Notes under the pieces: model-generated
The model's database searches: none
Told to the model about the DNA's origin: nothing
The model's input: the letters and a program-made list of their open reading frames with translations, nothing else
Origin: Paenibacillaceae bacterium
Lineage (GTDB): Bacteria > Bacillota > Clostridia > Lachnospirales > Lachnospiraceae
NCBI GenBank assembly: GCA_015057705.1
Contig: SVDU01000002.1
Span: 1-64,000, forward strand
Length of the DNA: 64,000 bases
Direction: 5' to 3'
Made by a program: the position numbers and the translations under genes
Shown here: one piece after another, positions 44,612 to 53,235 of the stretch
Position numbering within the stretch: the first letter of the stretch is position 1
Layout: the number at the start of each line of letters is the position of its first letter

Positions 44612-46111
44612 TCAGGGACGATTATTCACTTCTTTTATCTTGTTTTCCAGCGCTTCCACCACAGTTTTTAAGATCTTGACCCTTGCATAATACTTGCAGT
44701 TTCCTTCCACTACCACCCATGGTGCATAGGTTGTAGAGGTGCGAACCAGCATCTCATTGACTGCCGATTCATACTGATCCCATTTTTCTCTGTTTCTCCA
44801 GTCTTCTTCTGTAATCTTCCACTGCTTTAAAAGATCTTCCTGCCGTTCTTTAAATCGTTTTTCCTGTTCCTCTTTATCAATGTGAAGCCAGAATTTAAGG
44901 ACGACGGCACCTGCATTTGCCAGGTGGCTTTCCATCTCGTTGATTTCCTGATAAGCCTGCTTCCACTGGCTATCCCTGCAAAAGCCCTCTACACGCTCAA
45001 CAAGCACTCTCCCGTACCAGGTGCGGTCGAATATGGCGATATGGCCTGCTTTTGGCATATTGATCCAGAAACGCCAGAGATAGTGATGAACCCGTTCAAG
45101 ATCGTTAGGAGCTGCAGTCGGGTATACCTTATAACCTCTTGGATCCAGGTGGCTGGTAAGCCGTTTAATGGCTCCGCCTTTTCCCGCTGCGTCCCAGCCT
45201 TCAAATCCCAGCACAACCGGAATCCGCATTCGGTAAATCTGGCTGTGAAGGAATTCCAGCTTTTTCTGTAAACGGTCGATTTCCTTTTTGTAATCTTCCT
45301 TTGAAATGGACTTGGTTAAATCCACTCCGGACAGAACACCTGATTTAAAGCTTTCTGAACGGACTGGCACTTCTTTCTCCTTTTGCACTCCGTTTAAACT
45401 CTTTTTATTTAGGGCATCCGAAAGGCAGTCTGCCACACAGGACATGATCTTAGCTGCTGCATACTCTTTATCGTTTGCCTCGATTATGGTCCACGGGGCA
45501 TAATCCATATCTGTATTCTGAAGCATCTCTTCGCAGATCTGCAGGAACCGGTCATATTCCGTGTTCCTTTTCCAATCGTCTTTTGTTACCCTCCAGCTGG
45601 TTTCCTTTGAGCTTTCCAGCTTTTTAAACCGCTTCTTTTGTTCTTCTCTGGAAATATAAAGAAAAAGCTTGATGATAACCATTCCGTCATCGGTAAGCTG
45701 CCGCTCAAAGGACTGTATGTCATGAAAGGCTCCAGGCAGGTCTTCATCAGGAAGCTTTCCTGAAAAACGCTCCATGGTTACCTGACGGTACCAGCTTCTG
45801 TCAAAAACAGCAATTCTTCCCTGGGCAGGCAGTTTTGTATAAAAACGCCACAGGAAGGGACGCATACGCTCTTCGTCCGTCGATTTATCATTGGCATAGA
45901 CATCAAAGCCTCTGGGATCAAGGGCCTGAATCAGGTGATTGATCTGAGTTCCTTTTCCTGAGGCGCCCATACCCTCAAATACGATCATAACCGGAATCCC
46001 GGCTTCCTTTAACTGGCGCTGCAAAAGCCCCAGTTTTTCACTTTGTTCTTTCTCTGTCTTTTTGTAAGTTTCCTTATCTATTTTCTTTGATAAATCAATT
46101 TTCTCCAGCAT
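44612..46111 (-). CDS. pap: Polyphosphate:AMP phosphotransferase (tandem PPK2 domains)
   Basis: A 499-residue fusion of two PPK2 domains that transfers phosphate from polyphosphate to AMP. The first domain has the P-loop FEGMGASGKGTQINHL and the second FEGWDAAGKGGAIKRL. Lid motifs with RSWYRQVTMERF and DRTWYGRVLVERVEG are present. Both domains keep the lysine and following Gly/Lys residues. The tandem layout marks class II PPK2, which uses nucleoside monophosphates. It is downstream of the aldo/keto reductase by 26 bp. Confidence 0.93.
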   Translation of the reverse strand: MLEKIDLSKKIDKETYKKTEKEQSEKLGLLQRQLKEAGIPVMIVFEGMGASGKGTQINHLIQALDPRGFDVYANDKSTDEERMRPFLWRFYTKLPAQGRIAVFDRSWYRQVTMERFSGKLPDEDLPGAFHDIQSFERQLTDDGMVIIKLFLYISREEQKKRFKKLESSKETSWRVTKDDWKRNTEYDRFLQICEEMLQNTDMDYAPWTIIEANDKEYAAAKIMSCVADCLSDALNKKSLNGVQKEKEVPVRSESFKSGVLSGVDLTKSISKEDYKKEIDRLQKKLEFLHSQIYRMRIPVVLGFEGWDAAGKGGAIKRLTSHLDPRGYKVYPTAAPNDLERVHHYLWRFWINMPKAGHIAIFDRTWYGRVLVERVEGFCRDSQWKQAYQEINEMESHLANAGAVVLKFWLHIDKEEQEKRFKERQEDLLKQWKITEEDWRNREKWDQYESAVNEMLVRTSTTYAPWVVVEGNCKYYARVKILKTVVEALENKIKEVNNRP

Positions 46112-46137
46112 AAACAGTCCCTCCTAACTGGTTTCCG

Positions 46138-47259
46138 TTAAGCCTGTATCTTTTCAAACACCTTTGCAACTTCTGGCATAACCTGGCTGATTTTAATCAT
46201 CTGGGGGCATTCCTTTTCACATCTGTGGCAGGTCTTGCAGCTGTCTGCTTTTATGGCAAGAGCCTCATACCCCGCTTTGGCCTCGTCCTCTTTGTGGGCA
46301 GCCGTCATATTATAGTAGGAGAATATCTCCGGGATCTCCAGTCCGAAGGGGCAGGGAACACAGTAACGGCAGCCAGTACAGCCAACCAGTGCCATGGAGT
46401 CAAAGACCTCCTTTGCTTTCTTGTACATGGCATGTTCTTCTTCCGATACCATTCCAATATGGCTTCTGTCTGCATACAAAAGATTATCTTCCAGCTGCTG
46501 TTCATCACTCATACCGCTTAAAAGCAGGCTGACTTCCGGCTGATCCCATAAAAAATCAAGGGCATATTCCACGCTGGTTTTTTCATTGCCTAACGTTTCT
46601 TTTACATGAGATGCAGGATTTGCCAGTCTTCCGCCTAAAAGGGGCTCCATAATGACTACGGCAAGCCCTTTTCCAGCAGCTTCTTTCAGTCCTTTTAAGC
46701 CTGCCTGATGTGTGAGATCCACATAGTTATACTGAATCTGGCAGAAATCCCATCCATCATAATAATCTAGGATATCCTGAAACACGTCATATGAATCATG
46801 GAAGGAAAAACCAATATACTTAATTTTTCCATCTGCTCTCGCTTTCTCCATCTTCTCTACCAGTTTCAGTTTTTTAATCTTCTCTTCAAACCGGTCTCTT
46901 GTTAAGGCATGGAGCAGATAAAAATCCACATGATCTGTCTTTAACTTCTTTAACTGTTCATCTAAAACTTCTTCAAAATCTTCTTCTTTTTCAAGCTTCC
47001 ATACAGGACATTTAGTCGCCAGATAAGTCTTCTCCCTGTAACCTTCCTGCAGCGCTTCTCCTACTATTCTCTCACTTTCCCCTTCATGATAGGGATAAGC
47101 AGTGTCAATGTAGTTGACTCCCTGATCAATGGCATGACGGATCATGGCCACCGCCCTCTTCTCATCTACCTGATTTTCTCCCGAAAGAGGAAGCCGCATG
47201 GCTCCGAACCCGAGTGCTGATACTTTAATTCCTGTCTTTCCAAAATCACGATATTGCAT
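46138..47259 (-). CDS. Aldo/keto reductase with C-terminal ferredoxin domain
   Basis: A 373-residue oxidoreductase. The AKR barrel includes LGFGAMRLPL, DTAYPYHEGESE (catalytic Asp/Tyr), ATKCPVWKLEKEED with Lys, and FYLLHALTRDRFEE (His). The C-terminal part adds two [4Fe-4S] motifs, CTGCRYCVPCPFG and CKTCHRCEKECPQ. Such fusions are common in Clostridia, with unknown substrate. I chose the ATG at 47259, which has GGAGG upstream. The ORF extension to 47313 lacks a ribosome site. Confidence 0.92.
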   Translation of the reverse strand: MQYRDFGKTGIKVSALGFGAMRLPLSGENQVDEKRAVAMIRHAIDQGVNYIDTAYPYHEGESERIVGEALQEGYREKTYLATKCPVWKLEKEEDFEEVLDEQLKKLKTDHVDFYLLHALTRDRFEEKIKKLKLVEKMEKARADGKIKYIGFSFHDSYDVFQDILDYYDGWDFCQIQYNYVDLTHQAGLKGLKEAAGKGLAVVIMEPLLGGRLANPASHVKETLGNEKTSVEYALDFLWDQPEVSLLLSGMSDEQQLEDNLLYADRSHIGMVSEEEHAMYKKAKEVFDSMALVGCTGCRYCVPCPFGLEIPEIFSYYNMTAAHKEDEAKAGYEALAIKADSCKTCHRCEKECPQMIKISQVMPEVAKVFEKIQA

Positions 47260-47369
47260 ATTTTTCCTCCGCATGATAAGATTCGCAATTGAACTATAAG
47301 CTGCTTTAATCATTATTGTATCATATTTGTTTCCCGTCCAATAGTTTTTTTTGCAAAATATGAGCGAAA

Positions 47370-47405
47370 AAAGACAGACTTTGCGTCATGCAAATGCCTG
47401 TCTTT
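47370..47405 (-). terminator. Terminator after the aspartokinase gene
   Basis: AAAGACAG pairs with CTGTCTTT around a 20-nt loop, with T-rich sequence after it on the minus strand. It lies 26 bases past the stop at 47431. Confidence 0.85.
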
Positions 47406-47430
47406 CTGCCATGAATATTAATTTTGCTCT

Positions 47431-48750
47431 TTAAACTTCGGTCGTTATAAAGATATCATAAATCGCTTTAATCGCTTCTTCAAAATCACTGTTTCTCACA
47501 CCAATTATAATATTTAATTCACTGGAGCCCTGATCAATCATTTTAACATTGACTCTGGAATGAGCGAGCGCGGAAAAAATCCTTCCGGCAGTGCCTCTGG
47601 TGGCCTTCATGCCTCTGCCTACAACGGCTACCAGCGCAAGATCGGATTCCATCTCCACAAAATCAGGCTCAACGGCTCTGTGAATTCCGGCAATGACAGA
47701 CTGCTCATATTCCTCAAACTCTGACTGGTGAACGAAAACCGTCATGGTATCGATTCCGGAAGGCATATGTTCAAAGGAGATTCCGTATTTTTCAAATACC
47801 TCCAGCACTTTTCTCCCAAAACCAACTTCAGCATTCATCATGGCTTTTTCAATATTAATGGAACAAAAGCCTTTCTTTCCTGCAATTCCCGTAATGGTAT
47901 AGCGGGGCTGTCTGCAGGTGCTTTCCACAATTAAAGTTCCCTTGTCCTCAGGCTTATTGGTGTTACGGATATTAATGGGAATTCCCTCTTTTCTTACAGG
48001 GAAGATTGCATCCTCATGGAGTACGCTGGCACCCATATACGCCAGCTCTCTTAATTCTCTGTATGTAATGGTTTCAATGACTTCCGGATCTTTAATGATT
48101 CTGGGGTCTGCCACCAGAACACCAGAAACATCCGTCCAGTTTTCATACATATCTGCATGAATTGCTTTCGCCACTACGGAACCTGTCACATCGGAGCCGC
48201 CTCTTGAAAAAGTCTTGATGGTGCCGTCGTGCTTCGAGCCATAAAATCCAGGAATAACTGCTGTATCAGCCTTGCTTAAACGCTCAGAAAGCACCTGATC
48301 TGTAAGATCTGCTTCAAAGTTGCCATCTTCATCAAAAAAGATCACCTCAGCGGCATCAATAAATTCAAATCCCAGATACTCAGCCATGATCAGACTGTTT
48401 AAATATTCACCTCTTGAAGCAGCATAGTCCCTGCCTGCCTTTTCTAAGAAATTCTTTTCAATCACATTAAATTCCTCGTCAAGACTCATGTTCAGTGAAA
48501 GTCCGCTGATAATTTCCATATAGCGCTCTTTGATTTTTTCCAGAATGCTTTTGTAGCTTTTTCCCGCTTCCGCCGCATCGTAACACTGATACAGCAGATC
48601 TGTTACCTTTTCATCCTTGTCATTACGCTTTCCCGGCGCGGATGGAACTACATATTTTCTGCTCTTGTCTGCGCGAATGATATTACCAACCTTTTCAAAC
48701 TGCATGGCGCTGGCTAAAGAGCTTCCTCCGAATTTCACAACTTTTTTCAT
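47431..48750 (-). CDS. lysC: Aspartate kinase
   Basis: Commits aspartate to lysine, threonine, methionine and diaminopimelate synthesis. The 439 residues begin KKVVKFGGSSLASA, with catalytic SRGGSDVTGSVVAKA and the phosphate site TDVSGVLVADPRII. Tandem ACT domains (about 300-439) end with SSELNIIIGV, where lysine or threonine may bind. The upstream gap is only 111 bp and shows no lysine riboswitch, so feedback is probably allosteric. It stands alone with its own promoter and terminator. Confidence 0.94.
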   Translation of the reverse strand: MKKVVKFGGSSLASAMQFEKVGNIIRADKSRKYVVPSAPGKRNDKDEKVTDLLYQCYDAAEAGKSYKSILEKIKERYMEIISGLSLNMSLDEEFNVIEKNFLEKAGRDYAASRGEYLNSLIMAEYLGFEFIDAAEVIFFDEDGNFEADLTDQVLSERLSKADTAVIPGFYGSKHDGTIKTFSRGGSDVTGSVVAKAIHADMYENWTDVSGVLVADPRIIKDPEVIETITYRELRELAYMGASVLHEDAIFPVRKEGIPINIRNTNKPEDKGTLIVESTCRQPRYTITGIAGKKGFCSINIEKAMMNAEVGFGRKVLEVFEKYGISFEHMPSGIDTMTVFVHQSEFEEYEQSVIAGIHRAVEPDFVEMESDLALVAVVGRGMKATRGTAGRIFSALAHSRVNVKMIDQGSSELNIIIGVRNSDFEEAIKAIYDIFITTEV

Positions 48751-48798
48751 GGCGTCTTTCTCCTCTGATACAGGTTAATATCTACATATTTAACGGAA

Positions 48799-48827
48799 AT
48801 AATATCTTAATTGTCACCAGCTGTCAA
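48799..48827 (-). promoter_or_regulatory. lysC promoter
   Basis: TTGACA (48822-48827), 17 bp, TATTAT (48799-48804). No riboswitch-like fold is visible between it and the start codon. Confidence 0.78.
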
Positions 48828-48861
48828 GTGGTTTTCTCTAATTATGTATAATTTTCCATCG

Positions 48862-49617
48862 TCATGCATAAATTCTCTTTTCCAGGAACATATTTAAGAT
48901 CTTTTCATTTGCCAGGCTGTTTCGTTTATCCGATTCTTCAATCCGCCTGTTTCCTCCGCTGATGCTGTTATATTCCCCGCAGATATCAACTGCCAGTACT
49001 GGTTTCTTTCTGCAGATAACCTCCCATGCCTTGGAAAGCTGGGCCAGTGTCATACTTCCCTGATCCCAGTCAGTCAGCAGTTCACTGGAAGAAAATACAT
49101 CTTTATCCACAGATAAATACACCGGTTCCTTAAGCTGTCCGGCAAAATCCGAAACCCAGTCTTTCCCTGATAATTCCGATTCCGTATAGATCTTCACTTT
49201 GTCTTTAAAATCTTCCCTGACTGCACAGGCCAGTTCATCCGACACTCCAATTAAAATAACCCTCTTTAAAAACTCCTGCTCTTCCAGTATCTGGCGGATC
49301 CAGTTCCCACAGGAAAGGATTCCCTGAAAACTAGATGCCATAAGATCTGCATGATGGTCAAATACAACCAGATCATAGGGCTCTTTGTAATCTTTTTGCA
49401 GAACATAACTGACATAATGAAAATTTCCGCAGTCCAGGAACCGGAAACTGCCCCCTGCCCTTTTCGCCCGCCGCTCAATCTCCGTTAAGGAAGCGCCGTC
49501 GCAAAAACCGTGGACACCGGTTAAATCTGTACAGTCAACCCAGTCATATGGAACCTTCCTGTAAAAATCCTGTCTTTTGTAGACATCTGTGAAATTAAAT
49601 ATGGTGACCGGTCTTAT
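48862..49617 (-). CDS. Arginase-fold (ureohydrolase superfamily) protein with ATA start
   Basis: The open frame runs without a stop from 49617 to 48862, 251 residues if translation starts at the ATA at 49615-49617. No in-frame ATG, GTG or TTG occurs before the ATG at 49341, which would delete the first 92 residues. Arginase-family metal-site motifs are split across this point: CGNFHY and FDHHADL lie before, LSVDKDVFSSS and AVDICGEY after. Only the long form makes sense. ATA overlaps the stop of the upstream gene as ATAA, where a normal ATGA would be. Third gene of the TudS-HD-arginase unit. Substrate unknown. Confidence 0.7.
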   Translation of the reverse strand: MRPVTIFNFTDVYKRQDFYRKVPYDWVDCTDLTGVHGFCDGASLTEIERRAKRAGGSFRFLDCGNFHYVSYVLQKDYKEPYDLVVFDHHADLMASSFQGILSCGNWIRQILEEQEFLKRVILIGVSDELACAVREDFKDKVKIYTESELSGKDWVSDFAGQLKEPVYLSVDKDVFSSSELLTDWDQGSMTLAQLSKAWEVICRKKPVLAVDICGEYNSISGGNRRIEESDKRNSLANEKILNMFLEKRIYA

Positions 49618-50207
49618 TTTCCTTTCAAAGCTTCCACCTCCTGATTTACACTTTCCTCACAGGAACGCATGGCAAGTATGGTCTTTTCAAGCAGCTCTTC
49701 TAACGTCCAGCCCAGATACCCGGCACCGGTGTCAATGATGTCCCTGGAACAGCCTGCTGCAAATTTTTTATCCTTATACTTTTTCTTTAAGCTGGATACT
49801 TCCATATCCATCACACTTTTGGAAGGACGCATTCTGGCAGCTGCACCGATTAATCCAGTCAGTTCATCTGAGGCAAAAAGGACCTTTTCCATCTCATGTT
49901 CTGGTTTTACCTCAGAGCAGATTCCATAGCCATGACTGCAAACGGCGTGAATCAGCTCCTCCTCTGCATGGATTTCTTTTAAAAGCTCCGGCGCCTTTGT
50001 ACAATGTTCCTCTGGAAACTGCTCAAAATCAACATCATGGAGAAGTCCTGCCAATCCCCAGAAATCTTCTTCCGTTCCGTAGCCAAGTTCCCTGGCATAC
50101 CAGCGCATTACGCCTTCCACGGTCAGCCCGTGAAGAAGATGAAAGGGCTCCTGATTATATTTTATGAGTAAGTTAAGTGCCTGTTGTCTGGTTATCTCTG
50201 TTTTCAT
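49614..50207 (-). CDS. HD-domain phosphohydrolase
   Basis: A 197-residue protein with the HD motif LAGLLHDVDFEQFPEEHC (His-Asp near residue 52) and a following AVCSHGYGICSEV. The upstream HLLHGLTVEGVMRWYARELGY holds another conserved His. HD proteins of this type cleave phosphates from nucleotides; the substrate is unknown. It follows the TudS-like gene by 26 bp and overlaps the arginase-like gene at ATAA. Confidence 0.85.
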   Translation of the reverse strand: MKTEITRQQALNLLIKYNQEPFHLLHGLTVEGVMRWYARELGYGTEEDFWGLAGLLHDVDFEQFPEEHCTKAPELLKEIHAEEELIHAVCSHGYGICSEVKPEHEMEKVLFASDELTGLIGAAARMRPSKSVMDMEVSSLKKKYKDKKFAAGCSRDIIDTGAGYLGWTLEELLEKTILAMRSCEESVNQEVEALKGK

Positions 50208-50233
50208 ACTGATATTCTCCTTACTGTACTTAA

Positions 50234-50695
50234 TTAGTTGTCCGTTCCGGTTATAAGAGAATGAATTTTGCTTTCTCCAATCACTTCAATCCCATTCTCC
50301 TTAAGCAAAGCCGCGGTGACACCGCTTCCAGAAATTTTATTTCCGGAAAATGTCCCGTCATAGATCATTCCATGGCCGCAGGATGGACTGCGTTCCTTTA
50401 AGACAGCCTTTTTGCAGCCAAAGATTTTTGCCAGCTTTAAGGTCTCACTGGCACCTTTTTCAAAAAAGGCAGTAACATCCTGACCAGACTGGTTGATAAC
50501 TGTATGTTCACCTCTACGCTCAGACGCAGATCTTGGTGTTTCCATTCCTCCCAGCTGTTCCGGACAGACTGGAACCAGATGATAGTCATCAAGCAGTGCC
50601 AGAATCTCTTTATTTTCTCCATGATTGCCATCATAGCGGCAGTTCACACCCAAAAGACAGGCGCTCACAAGAATTGTCTCTTTTTGATCCTTCAT
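50234..50695 (-). CDS. TudS/DUF523 family protein (2-thiouracil desulfurase-like)
   Basis: A 153-residue protein of the DUF523 family. Members include TudS, a [4Fe-4S] enzyme desulfurising 2-thiouracil. The N-terminus ILVSACLLGVNCRYDGNHG has the conserved Cys pair and Asp, followed by PVCPEQLGGMETPR and the Cys of ERSPSCGHGMIYDGTF. All three Cys of the cluster appear kept. It is first of a three-gene unit with the HD and arginase-like genes. A nucleobase-salvage or repair role is possible but not shown. GGAGG precedes the ATG. Confidence 0.85.
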   Translation of the reverse strand: MKDQKETILVSACLLGVNCRYDGNHGENKEILALLDDYHLVPVCPEQLGGMETPRSASERRGEHTVINQSGQDVTAFFEKGASETLKLAKIFGCKKAVLKERSPSCGHGMIYDGTFSGNKISGSGVTAALLKENGIEVIGESKIHSLITGTDN

Positions 50696-50739
50696 TCCTT
50701 TCGCCTCCTTTCATAAGTCCTACTGTAGCAAAAAATGAA

Positions 50740-50773
50740 AAGGGGTTCAATCCTTTTTTCAGATTAACCCCTT
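50740..50773 (-). terminator. Terminator after clpP
   Basis: AAGGGGTT pairs with AACCCCTT around an 18-nt loop, with T-rich sequence after it on the minus strand. It separates clpP from the TudS-HD-arginase unit. Confidence 0.85.
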
Positions 50774-50782
50774 AAACATTCT

Positions 50783-51373
50783 CTATTTTCTTTTTTCCAG
50801 AATTGCATCAATAATTCCGTATTCCCTGGCTTCAGATGCTGTCATAAAATGATCCCTGTCCGTATCCCGTTCAATCTCTTCTTCGGAATGACCGGTATTT
50901 TCCCCCAGTATCCGGTTTAACCGCCTCTTATCCTTTTGAAGCTTTTCTGAGTAAATCCATATGTCAGCCGCCTTTCCCCCGATTCCTCCTGATACTCCGG
51001 GCTGATGAATCATAATCTCCGCATTGGGAAGTGCAAACCGCTTTCCTTTTGTTCCTCCTGCCAGAAGAAACGCCCCAAAGCTGGCCGCAAAGCCAAGGCA
51101 GATGGTAGAAACCTCGCAGCGGATGTACTTCATGGTATCATAAATCCCCAGTCCTGCAGTTATGGAACCGCCGGGGCTGTTAATATAAAAGGAAATGTCT
51201 TTCCCCGGGTCCTGGGATTCCAGGAATAAAAGCTGTGCGATAATCAGCTTGGCAGATTCATCACTTACCTCTTCCCCGAGAAAAATAATCCGGTCCTTTA
51301 ACAGACGGGAAAACAGATCATAGCTTCGTTCCCCTGATCCAGTCTGTTCAATCACATAAGGAACCACATTCAT
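50783..51373 (-). CDS. clpP: ATP-dependent Clp protease proteolytic subunit (paralog)
   Basis: A 196-residue serine protease of the ClpP family. The catalytic triad region is intact: Ser in [14 protein letters not shown], His in [14 protein letters not shown], and Asp in [12 protein letters not shown]. The N-terminus [20 protein letters not shown] is canonical. The start is the ATG at 51373, which overlaps the stop of the AraC gene as ATGA and has GGAGG upstream. It is not next to clpX or tig, so it is probably a second ClpP and perhaps tied to the AraC regulator by translational coupling. Confidence 0.92.
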   Translation of the reverse strand: MNVVPYVIEQTGSGERSYDLFSRLLKDRIIFLGEEVSDESAKLIIAQLLFLESQDPGKDISFYINSPGGSITAGLGIYDTMKYIRCEVSTICLGFAASFGAFLLAGGTKGKRFALPNAEIMIHQPGVSGGIGGKAADIWIYSEKLQKDKRRLNRILGENTGHSEEEIERDTDRDHFMTASEAREYGIIDAILEKRK

Positions 51374-51768
51374 GCCGCACACCTCCAGGCTTTGGAGTGG
51401 TTCACTATTACCTCTTTTCGCCTTAATTCTTTGTTAATTCTTGCTTTTCTGTATGTCATTGGCGTACAGCCATATACTTTTTTAAACTCCAGTGTAAATG
51501 CCTGCTGGGACTGATACAATGCATCCTGTGCAATTCTGGCAATGGATTCTTCTTCCATAATTAGCTTACCGGCCGCTTCACTGAGCCTGCGCTCCTTAAT
51601 ATAGCGGTGAATAGTACAGCCTGTGACATCAGAAAACATCCGGTTGATATGAAATTTAGAATAACCGGCATGACGGGCGATCTCTTCCACATTCAGTCTT
51701 TCCGGCGCAGATAAATTTACTTCAATATAATCAATGATCTGACTAACTGTTTTTTTCTTTTCATCCAT
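51370..51768 (-). CDS. Stand-alone AraC-type DNA-binding protein
   Basis: A 132-residue protein that is only the AraC double helix-turn-helix: [20 protein letters not shown] and [20 protein letters not shown], ending [10 protein letters not shown]. It has no sensor domain. Such short forms (SoxS/MarA-like size) act as simple activators. It precedes clpP with a 4-bp ATGA overlap. Its targets are unknown. Confidence 0.9.
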   Translation of the reverse strand: MDEKKKTVSQIIDYIEVNLSAPERLNVEEIARHAGYSKFHINRMFSDVTGCTIHRYIKERRLSEAAGKLIMEEESIARIAQDALYQSQQAFTLEFKKVYGCTPMTYRKARINKELRRKEVIVNHSKAWRCAA

Positions 51769-51882
51769 GCTTTCTACCTCCGTAATCTGACCTTATTATA
51801 GCAGGTTTCATTTTCCCCGTATTCATAAAAAGTGCGGTTTCAAAAAAATACCGAATTCCTACTATGTTTATAGAAAAAGGTC

Positions 51883-51911
51883 ATGACATTTTGTTAATAA
51901 TATAGTATACT
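51883..51911 (+). promoter_or_regulatory. fprA promoter
   Basis: ATGACA (51883-51888), 17 bp, TATACT (51906-51911). It is divergent from the AraC gene. The gap 51769-51955 otherwise shows nothing. Confidence 0.65.
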
Positions 51912-51955
51912 TTATACAAGATACTAGAACGAGCAATAGAAAGGAAGGCTGCAAC

Positions 51956-53161
51956 ATGTACTGTATCAAAAAAATAATAGACGATCTGTTCTGGGTTGGC
52001 GGAAGTGACCGCCGTCTGGCCCTGTTTGAAAATGCATACCCTATTCCCAGAGGAATTGCTTATAATTCCTACGTTTTGCTGGATGAAAAAACCGTACTGT
52101 TTGATACGGTTGACAGAGCCATCAGCGGGCAGTTTATCGAGAATGTGGAAGCAGTTTTAGGCGGACGGACTCTGGATTATATTTTTGTTAATCATATGGA
52201 ACCGGATCACTGCGCAACGTTAGGAGAGATGGTAAGCAGATACCCTGATGTCAAAGTGGTTTGCAATGCAAAAACTGTTCCCATCATCAATCAGTTTTAT
52301 GAATTTGGAGTGGATGACAGAGCTGTCATTGTAAAAGAAGGAGACACGTTCTCAACCGGTAAGCATAATTTCACCTTCTACATGGCTCCCATGGTACACT
52401 GGCCGGAAGTAATGGTTACCTACGATTCCACTGATAAGATTTTATTTTCCGCAGATGCATTTGGTACCTTTGGGGCCATGAACGGTAATATATTTGCTGA
52501 TGAGCTGAATTTTGAACGTGAATGGCTTGATGACTCCAGAAGATATTATTCTAACATCGTGGGCAAATACGGGGTCAACACCCAGGCGTTATTAAAAAAG
52601 GTAGGAGACTTAGATATACAGCTTCTCTGCCCGCTTCACGGACCGGTATGGCGTTCCAATATCTGCTGGTACATGGACAAGTACTGTACCTGGAGCAGTT
52701 ACGAACCCGAAGAGCAGGCTGTCATAATCGCCTATGGCTCCATATACGGCAACACGGAGAATGCTGCCAATATTCTTGCATGCCGGCTTGCAGAACGGGG
52801 CATCCGCAATATAGTGATGTATGACGTATCCGTAACCCACCATTCCTACATTATCTCAGAGGCATTCCGATGCAGCCATCTGGTTTTTGCATCTGCCACC
52901 TATAATGCAGGAATCTTCAGCAATATGGAACATCTTCTCATGGATATGAAGGCTCACAACGTGCAGAACCGTACCGTTGCACTGATCGAGAACGGCTCCT
53001 GGGGCGTTATGGCAGCCAAAAAGATGACCGAAATCATCTCAGGCATGAAAAACATGACCATTCTGGATCAGACCATTACAGTGAAATCTTCTCTGAAAGA
53101 AGATCAGCTGTCAGAAATCGCTGCTTTGGCCAATACCATTGCAGATTCTATTTCCAAATAA
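51956..53161 (+). CDS. fprA: FprA-type flavodiiron protein (A-type flavoprotein)
   Basis: A 401-residue enzyme reducing O2 to water or NO to N2O. The N-terminal beta-lactamase-like domain has the diiron ligands VNHMEPDHCATLGE (HxExDH), a His in PMVHWPEVMVTY, and Asp in FSADAFGTFG. The His of LLCPLHGPVW is also kept. The C-terminal flavodoxin domain (YGSIYGNTENAANI) binds FMN. There is no rubredoxin tail, so a separate electron donor is needed. This fits oxygen defence in a strict anaerobe. It is the largest plus-strand gene of the window. Confidence 0.95.
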   Translation: MYCIKKIIDDLFWVGGSDRRLALFENAYPIPRGIAYNSYVLLDEKTVLFDTVDRAISGQFIENVEAVLGGRTLDYIFVNHMEPDHCATLGEMVSRYPDVKVVCNAKTVPIINQFYEFGVDDRAVIVKEGDTFSTGKHNFTFYMAPMVHWPEVMVTYDSTDKILFSADAFGTFGAMNGNIFADELNFEREWLDDSRRYYSNIVGKYGVNTQALLKKVGDLDIQLLCPLHGPVWRSNICWYMDKYCTWSSYEPEEQAVIIAYGSIYGNTENAANILACRLAERGIRNIVMYDVSVTHHSYIISEAFRCSHLVFASATYNAGIFSNMEHLLMDMKAHNVQNRTVALIENGSWGVMAAKKMTEIISGMKNMTILDQTITVKSSLKEDQLSEIAALANTIADSISK

Positions 53162-53170
53162 TAAAATAAT

Positions 53171-53222
53171 CCCCCGGAAAAAGCGGCATACTGATATGTA
53201 CCATTTTCCGGGGGCGTTTTTT
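53171..53222 (+). terminator. Terminator of fprA
   Basis: A GC-rich stem pairs CCCCCGGAAAA with TTTTCCGGGGG around a 22-nt loop, then CGTTTTTT. It is shared as the end of the convergent Pxp operon, which stops at 53236. Confidence 0.92.
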
Positions 53223-53235
53223 ATCCCTCTGTCAC

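Noticed and set aside
48751-48861. Lysine riboswitch or T-box before lysC
   Set aside because: The gap is only 111 bp, has a promoter near its far end, and shows no matching conserved stems or T-box sequence.
48862-49341. Truncated arginase-like pseudogene
   Set aside because: The frame continues upstream without a stop to 49617 and includes conserved residues, so a non-ATG start explains it better than truncation.
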